From ANME-2 cluster archaeon (GTDB lineage Archaea > Halobacteriota > Methanosarcinia > Methanosarcinales > Methanocomedenaceae): DNA of 6,090 bases. Numbering within the stretch: the first letter of the stretch is position 1; every line of letters starts with the position of its first letter. Shown one piece after another: positions 6,020 to 6,090 of this stretch. The notes under the pieces are model-generated. The model saw nothing but the letters and a program-made list of their open reading frames with translations, did not search any database and was not told the DNA's origin. The position numbers and the translations under genes are program-made. The stretch lies in NCBI GenBank assembly GCA_023544605.1, contig JAMJFQ010000091.1, forward strand, positions 1-6,090, in the 5' to 3' direction.

Positions 6020-6090
6020 TTCCACGAATTACATCATTAAAACACTTTTCGACAAAGAACTGTATTACTTCACGATCCGCGACCTGGCAG
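6000..6090 (+). CDS. N-terminal fragment of an unidentified protein, cut by the right edge
   Basis: Thirty codons are readable from the ATG at 6000: MNGVKIISTNYIIKTLFDKE followed by LYYFTIRDLA. The frame is closed upstream by a TAA at 5964, and no other in-frame ATG or GTG lies between, so the start is reasonable. No ribosome binding site is visible; a TATA-like box 26 bp upstream suggests a leaderless transcript. The segment looks like two helices with a short FTIRDLA stretch. That recalls the start of winged-helix domains, such as those of AbiEi-type antitoxin regulators, where a phrase like this leads into the DNA-binding fold. This resemblance rests on few residues and is only a suggestion. 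The gene is separated from moaC by 68 bp and probably has its own promoter. Confidence 0.6.
   Translation, partial: MNGVKIISTNYIIKTLFDKELYYFTIRDLA

Overview
The window is archaeal, most likely from a methanogenic or methane-oxidising euryarchaeon of the Methanosarcinales type. Three observations support this: a type IA topoisomerase with the archaeal active-site context and C-terminal zinc fingers, a DUF2119 protein (a family I know from methanogens), and archaeal-style signals (TATA-like boxes about 25 bp before inferred transcript starts, and ribosome binding sites of the AGGTGA/GGAG type). The genus cannot be resolved from the sequence alone. All genes belong to recognisable families except a 56-residue protein and a truncated gene at the right edge.

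Left half, minus strand. Reading right to left, topA (type IA DNA topoisomerase) begins near 3651. It is followed one base after its stop codon by a DUF2119 protein that carries a carboxypeptidase/aspartoacylase-like zinc site. After a 73-bp gap with a plausible promoter come leuD (small subunit of isopropylmalate isomerase or a related hydro-lyase) and leuB (isopropylmalate dehydrogenase family). These two overlap by 4 bp (ATGA), and leuB runs off the left edge. LeuD and LeuB catalyse consecutive steps, isomerisation and then oxidative decarboxylation. These belong to leucine biosynthesis or, for close paralogs, to the 2-oxoacid chain elongation of isoleucine (citramalate) or coenzyme B synthesis.

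Right half, plus strand. A 158-bp divergent promoter region (3652-3809) separates topA from nnr, a fused NAD(P)HX epimerase/dehydratase for nicotinamide cofactor repair. Close behind nnr lie an unrecognised 56-aa protein with a likely TTG start and moaC (molybdenum/tungsten cofactor biosynthesis). The three look like one transcription unit. After moaC there is a weak hairpin plus T-rich tract. The same T-rich tract can serve as a TATA box for a gene starting at 6000, which would then be leaderless. Only its first 30 codons are visible.

No RNA gene, mobile element or CRISPR array was seen, and no gene-free stretch exceeds 300 bp. I do not see a clear new system. The most useful leads are the DUF2119 zinc site and its tight coupling to topA, the non-canonical residue at the LeuD specificity position, the small nnr-moaC protein, and the 21-bp-spaced repeat at the start of the last gene.
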